The translations under genes and the position numbers were made by a program. A stretch of 64,000 nt of DNA from the NCBI GenBank assembly GCA_963791905.1, contig CAWBTX010000004.1:620001-684000 (forward strand), in the 5' to 3' direction. Origin of the DNA: Gaiellasilicea sp963791905. GTDB taxonomy: Bacteria; Actinomycetota; Thermoleophilia; Gaiellales; Gaiellaceae. Positions 61,399 through 64,000 of this stretch are shown here, one piece after another. A model generated the notes under the pieces. The model was given only the letters and a program-made list of their open reading frames with translations, had not been told where the DNA came from and ran no database searches. How positions within the stretch are numbered: position 1 is the stretch's first letter; the number at the start of each line of letters is the position of its first letter.

Positions 61399-62908
61399 AT
61401 GGCGGTCGCGGGCACGAAGCAGTTCAAGAACTTCATCGGCGGCGAGTGGGTCGACGCCGTCTCCGGCGAGACGTTCGAGTCGATCGTGCCGGCGAGCGGC
61501 GAGACGCTCGGGAGCTTCCCGCGCTCGAGCGCGGAAGACGTCGACCGCGCCGTCGCCGCGGCCAAGGAGGCGTTCGAGGAGTGGCGCCTCGTCCCGGCGC
61601 CGGAGCGCGGCACGATCCTGCTCCGCTTCGCGCGGCTCCTCGAGGACGAGAAGCAGGAGCTGACGGAGTTGATGAGCCGCGAGATGGGGAAGGTGCTCGC
61701 GGAGGCCGGCGGCGACGTCCAGGAGGCGATCGACATGTCGGTCTACATGGCCGGCGAGGGCCGCCGCCTCTTCGGCCACACGACGCCGTCAGAGCTGCGG
61801 GACAAGTTCCAGATGTCCGTGCGGATGCCGATCGGCGTCGTCGGCGCGATCACGCCGTGGAACTTCCCGATCGCGATCCCGGCGTGGAAGCTGACGCCGG
61901 CGCTCGTGTGCGGCAACACCGTCGTCCTCAAGCCGGCCGAGGACACGCCGCTCCTCGCGGAGCGCTTCATCGAGCTGCTCTCGGAGGCGGGCCTGCCGGA
62001 CGGCGTCGTCAACCTCGTTCACGGCTACGGGGAGGAGGCCGGCGACCGCCTCGTCCGCCATCCGGACGTGCCCGTGATCACGTTCACGGGCTCGCGCGAG
62101 ACCGGGCGTGGCGGTGACGAAGGCCGCGGCGGACAACCTCAAGCACGTCCACCTCGAGCTCGGCGGCAAGAACGGGATCATCGTGCTCGACGACGCCGAC
62201 CTCGACCTGGCCGTCGAGGGCATCGTCTGGTCCGCGTTCGGCACATCCGGGCAGCGCTGCACCGCGGCCAGCCGCGTGATCGTGCAGGACGGCGCCCACG
62301 ACGAGCTGCAGCGCCGGCTCGTCGCGCGGGCGGAGCAGATGCGGATCGGGCCCGGCTGGGAGCAGGACACCGACCTCGGCCCGGTGATCAACCGCGAGGC
62401 GCTCGACAAGATCCACTCCTACACCGGCATCGGCACCGACGAGGGTGCCGAGCTCCTCACGGGCGGTGAGATCGCGAGCGAGGGCGACCTCGGCAAGGGC
62501 TTCTTCTACCGGCCGACGATCTTCGCCGGGGTGGAGCCGCAGATGCGGATCGCCCAGGAGGAGATCTTCGGCCCGACGACCGCCCTCATTCGCGTCAAGG
62601 ACTTCGACGAGGCGATCCGGGTCGCGAACGGCATCCGCTACGGCCTCTCCAGCTCGATCTTCACCCGCGACGTGAACAAGGCGTTCCGCGCGATGCGCGA
62701 CCTGGCCGCCGGGATCACGTACATCAACGCGGGCACGACCGGGGCGGAGGTCCACCTGCCCTTCGGCGGCACCAAGGACACCGGCAACGGGCACCGCGAA
62801 GCCGGCCAGGCCGCGCTCGACGTCTTCACCGAGTGGAAGTCGATCTACGTCGACTACTCCGGCCGGCTCCAGCGCGCCCAGATCGACAACATCGAGCCCG
62901 CGCCGTAG
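61399..62908 (+). CDS. NAD(P)-dependent aldehyde dehydrogenase (one frameshift)
   Basis: About 500 residues. It has NFIGGEWVDAVSGETFESIV, PWNFPIAIPAWKLTPALVCG (cofactor), then HLELGGKNGIIVLDDADLDL (general base Glu) and SAFGTSGQRCTAASRVIVQD (catalytic Cys). An extra G near 62103 shifts the frame between FTGSRETG and VAVTKAAADNL, two well-conserved neighbours. The GGKNxIIVxDDADL and FGTxGQRCT motifs resemble the ALDH7/aminoadipic-semialdehyde group, but the substrate cannot be fixed. The start is ATG 61399, with TAGACT ten bases upstream. Confidence 0.9.
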
Positions 62909-62963
62909 GTGGCGGTCGACGGTCCGGGAGCTGGCCGAGCCGGATCTGCCGTTCCTCCGCGAG

Positions 62964-63405
62964 ATGCTCTGCGAGGCGCTGATGTGGCGGCCGGACAGCG
63001 AGCGCTATCCGGCCGAGTTTCTGCTCGCGCACCCGGAGGTCACCCGATACCACGAGGGCTGGGGCCGCGCCGGCGACGTGGGGTTGATCGCGCAAGATGG
63101 CGGCTCGCCGGTCGGCGCCGTCTGGTACCGGCTGTTCACCGAGGACGACCACGGCGAGGGCTACGTCGATCCCGAGACCCCCGAGCTCGCGGTGGCGGTC
63201 GTCGACGGGCGGCGCGGCCAGGGCATCGGGCAGCTGCTGCTGGAGGCCGCGGCCGCGCGGGCGCGTGCGGACGGGCTTCGCGCGTCTCTCGCTGAGCGTC
63301 GACCACGACAATCCGGGCAAGCGGCTCTACGCTCGGCTCGGCTGGCAGGAGTTCGAGCCCGATGACGGTCTCGGCCGGATGACCCTCGAGCTCTGCGCCG
63401 CGATG
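62964..63405 (+). CDS. GNAT-family acetyltransferase (frameshifted)
   Basis: About 150 residues. It reads MLCEALMWRPDSERYPAEFL, GDVGLIAQDGGSPVGAVWYR and LAVAVVDGRRGQGIGQLLLE (acetyl-CoA loop RxGQGIG). After an extra G near 63276 it continues FARLSLSVDHDNPGKRLYAR then LGWQEFEP. Coding-like sequence (RSTVRELAEPDLPFLRE) precedes the first ATG, so the real start may be near 62907, hidden by an indel. The 3' end is also uncertain and meets the next gene. Acceptor unknown. Confidence 0.7.
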
Positions 63406-63728
63406 ACGGAGCAGGCTCTTCAAGCTCGTCTGGTTCGTGCCGGAGGAGGCGCTCGACAGCGACGCGCGACGCGATCTTCGCCGCCGGCGGCGGCCGGATC
63501 GGCGACTACGAGCGCTGCTCGTGGTACACGCGCGGCACCGGGACGTTCCTCGGCGGCGAGGGCACGAACCCCGGCGGTCGGCGCGGCCGGCGAGGAGCAG
63601 CACGTGCCCGAGTTCCGGGTCGAGACGGTCGTGCCGGAGGGTCGGGTTGCCGCCGTAGTCGCCGCGCTCGAGCGGCTCACCCGTACGAGGAGGTCGCCTT
63701 CGACGTCTACCCGCTCCACACGCCGTGA
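63403..63728 (+). CDS. Nif3/YqfO C-terminal-domain-like protein (frameshifted)
   Basis: About 105 residues in broken frames. It starts MTEQAL, then KLVWFVPEEALDS, ARDAIFAAGGGRIGDYERCS with WYTRGTGTFLGGEGTNP, AAGEEQHVPEFRVETVVPEG and HPYEEVAFDVYPLHTP. These are the signatures of the CutA-like domain found inserted in Nif3-family proteins and as stand-alone proteins. At least three single-base indels are needed. The exact role is unknown. A palindromic repeat begins seven bases after the stop. Confidence 0.7.
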
Positions 63729-63734
63729 CGAGGA

Positions 63735-63757
63735 GCTTGTGTTCCAACAACACAAAC
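63735..63757. repeat. Palindromic repeat, copy 3 (degenerate)
   Basis: Same 23-base element as the other copies with three changes (GCTTGTGTTC on the left arm, AACACAAAC on the right). It lies seven bases after the Nif3-like stop. Confidence 0.8.
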
Positions 63758-63821
63758 TCTCCGCGCGGTGCCGGAGCCGCGCAAACCGTGCTCACGTGCG
63801 ACCGCGCCCCGGCCCGAAAGC

Positions 63822-63844
63822 GCTTGTGTTGAAACAACACAAGC
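63822..63844. repeat. Palindromic repeat, copy 4
   Basis: Perfect arms GCTTGTGTTG and CAACACAAGC around AAA, 17 bases before the GTG of the RNase H gene and 64 bases after copy 3. Confidence 0.9.
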
Positions 63845-63861
63845 TGGTCTCCGGGAGCGGC

Positions 63862-64000
63862 GTGCTGAGCGCCAAGCTCTGGACGGACGGAGGCGCGCGC
63901 GGGAATCCCGGCCCGGCGGCGTACGCCTACGTGCTCGAGGCCGACGACGGCACCGTGCTCGCCGCGCACGGCGAGGCGATCGGCGTCGCGACGAACAACT
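63862..64000 (+). CDS. Ribonuclease H-like protein (N-terminal part)
   Basis: The first 46 codons, cut by the window end. VLSAKLWTDGGARGNPGPAA then YAYVLEADDGTVLAAHGEAI is the RNase HI start: the Asp of TDGGARGNPG is the first metal-binding residue, and GVATNN leads to the expected N-x-x-E. Members remove RNA from RNA:DNA hybrids. The start is GTG 63862, with GGGAGC shortly upstream. A palindromic repeat directly precedes it and could influence its expression. Confidence 0.85.
   Translation, partial: MLSAKLWTDGGARGNPGPAAYAYVLEADDGTVLAAHGEAIGVATNN

Overview
The window is about 70% GC, densely coded on both strands and consistent with a monoderm high-GC actinobacterium. The gene families point to the class Thermoleophilia (Gaiellales/Solirubrobacterales-like), but that placement is inference. 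Supporting signs are a WhiG/FliA-type sigma factor, an ANTAR regulator, an actinobacterial-style SpoIID protein, collagen-like secreted proteins, and at least eight genes that appear to be leaderless, with a TANNNT box 6-7 bases before an ATG or GTG. At least ten genes of well-known families are broken by single-base indels, several in homopolymers. The sequence therefore looks like an incompletely polished assembly, and interrupted genes should not be read automatically as pseudogenes.

Layout. 1-5475: the start of an F420/NADP-reductase-like gene, a sugar-type ABC importer (substrate-binding protein and two permeases on minus, ATPase divergent on plus) and an HTH-DUF2087 regulator. 5647-8896: a broken secreted beta-helix protein with an OmpA-like C-terminus, and a broken collagen-like protein. 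9258-13410: ANTAR regulator, cspA with a hairpin that hides its ribosome binding site, an infA copy with no standard start codon, a VOC protein, a secreted Cys-repeat protein, a His-rich peptide and an MBL-rhodanese persulfide dioxygenase-like enzyme. 13608-19097: a complete oppABCDF peptide importer. 19094-24081: acyl-CoA dehydrogenase and a very large cyclase/AAA/TPR signalling protein. 24183-36141: one enormous secreted protein, nearly 4000 residues if its indels are repaired. It has five CSLREAI beta-helix modules, a PLGAI pentapeptide array, a PPC-like domain, a caspase/gingipain-like cysteine peptidase and a TolB-like propeller. 36197-46497: SCP2 protein, biotin carboxylase subunit, SpoIID, glycoside hydrolase, enoyl-CoA hydratase, DapA-like and FAD enzymes, and carboxyltransferase subunit. 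46526-53822: hydrolases, HD protein, second glycoside hydrolase, acetyltransferase, a membrane kinase-like/UPF0104 system and tRNA-Trp. 53886-64000: SGNH hydrolase, sigma factor, FAD oxidase, an EF-G-like GTPase, a PadR unit, LysE, aldehyde dehydrogenase, a Nif3-like C-terminal-domain protein and the start of an RNase H.

Themes. (1) Nutrient uptake: two ABC importers, one for sugar and one for peptides. (2) Branched-chain acyl-CoA (leucine) catabolism: acyl-CoA dehydrogenase, both 3-methylcrotonyl-CoA carboxylase-like subunits and an enoyl-CoA hydratase are all on minus but scattered over 27 kb. (3) Large secreted or wall-associated proteins: beta-helix, collagen-like, glycoside hydrolases, SpoIID and the giant peptidase. 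(4) Translation control: the cspA hairpin, infA with a possible AUC start, and an EF-G paralogue with altered G motifs.

The most notable items are the giant caspase-like surface protein, a palindromic repeat present four times in two pairs, the cspA ribosome-binding-site hairpin, the leaderless promoter pattern with overlapping divergent -10 boxes, and three convergent gene pairs whose stop codons share one CTAG.
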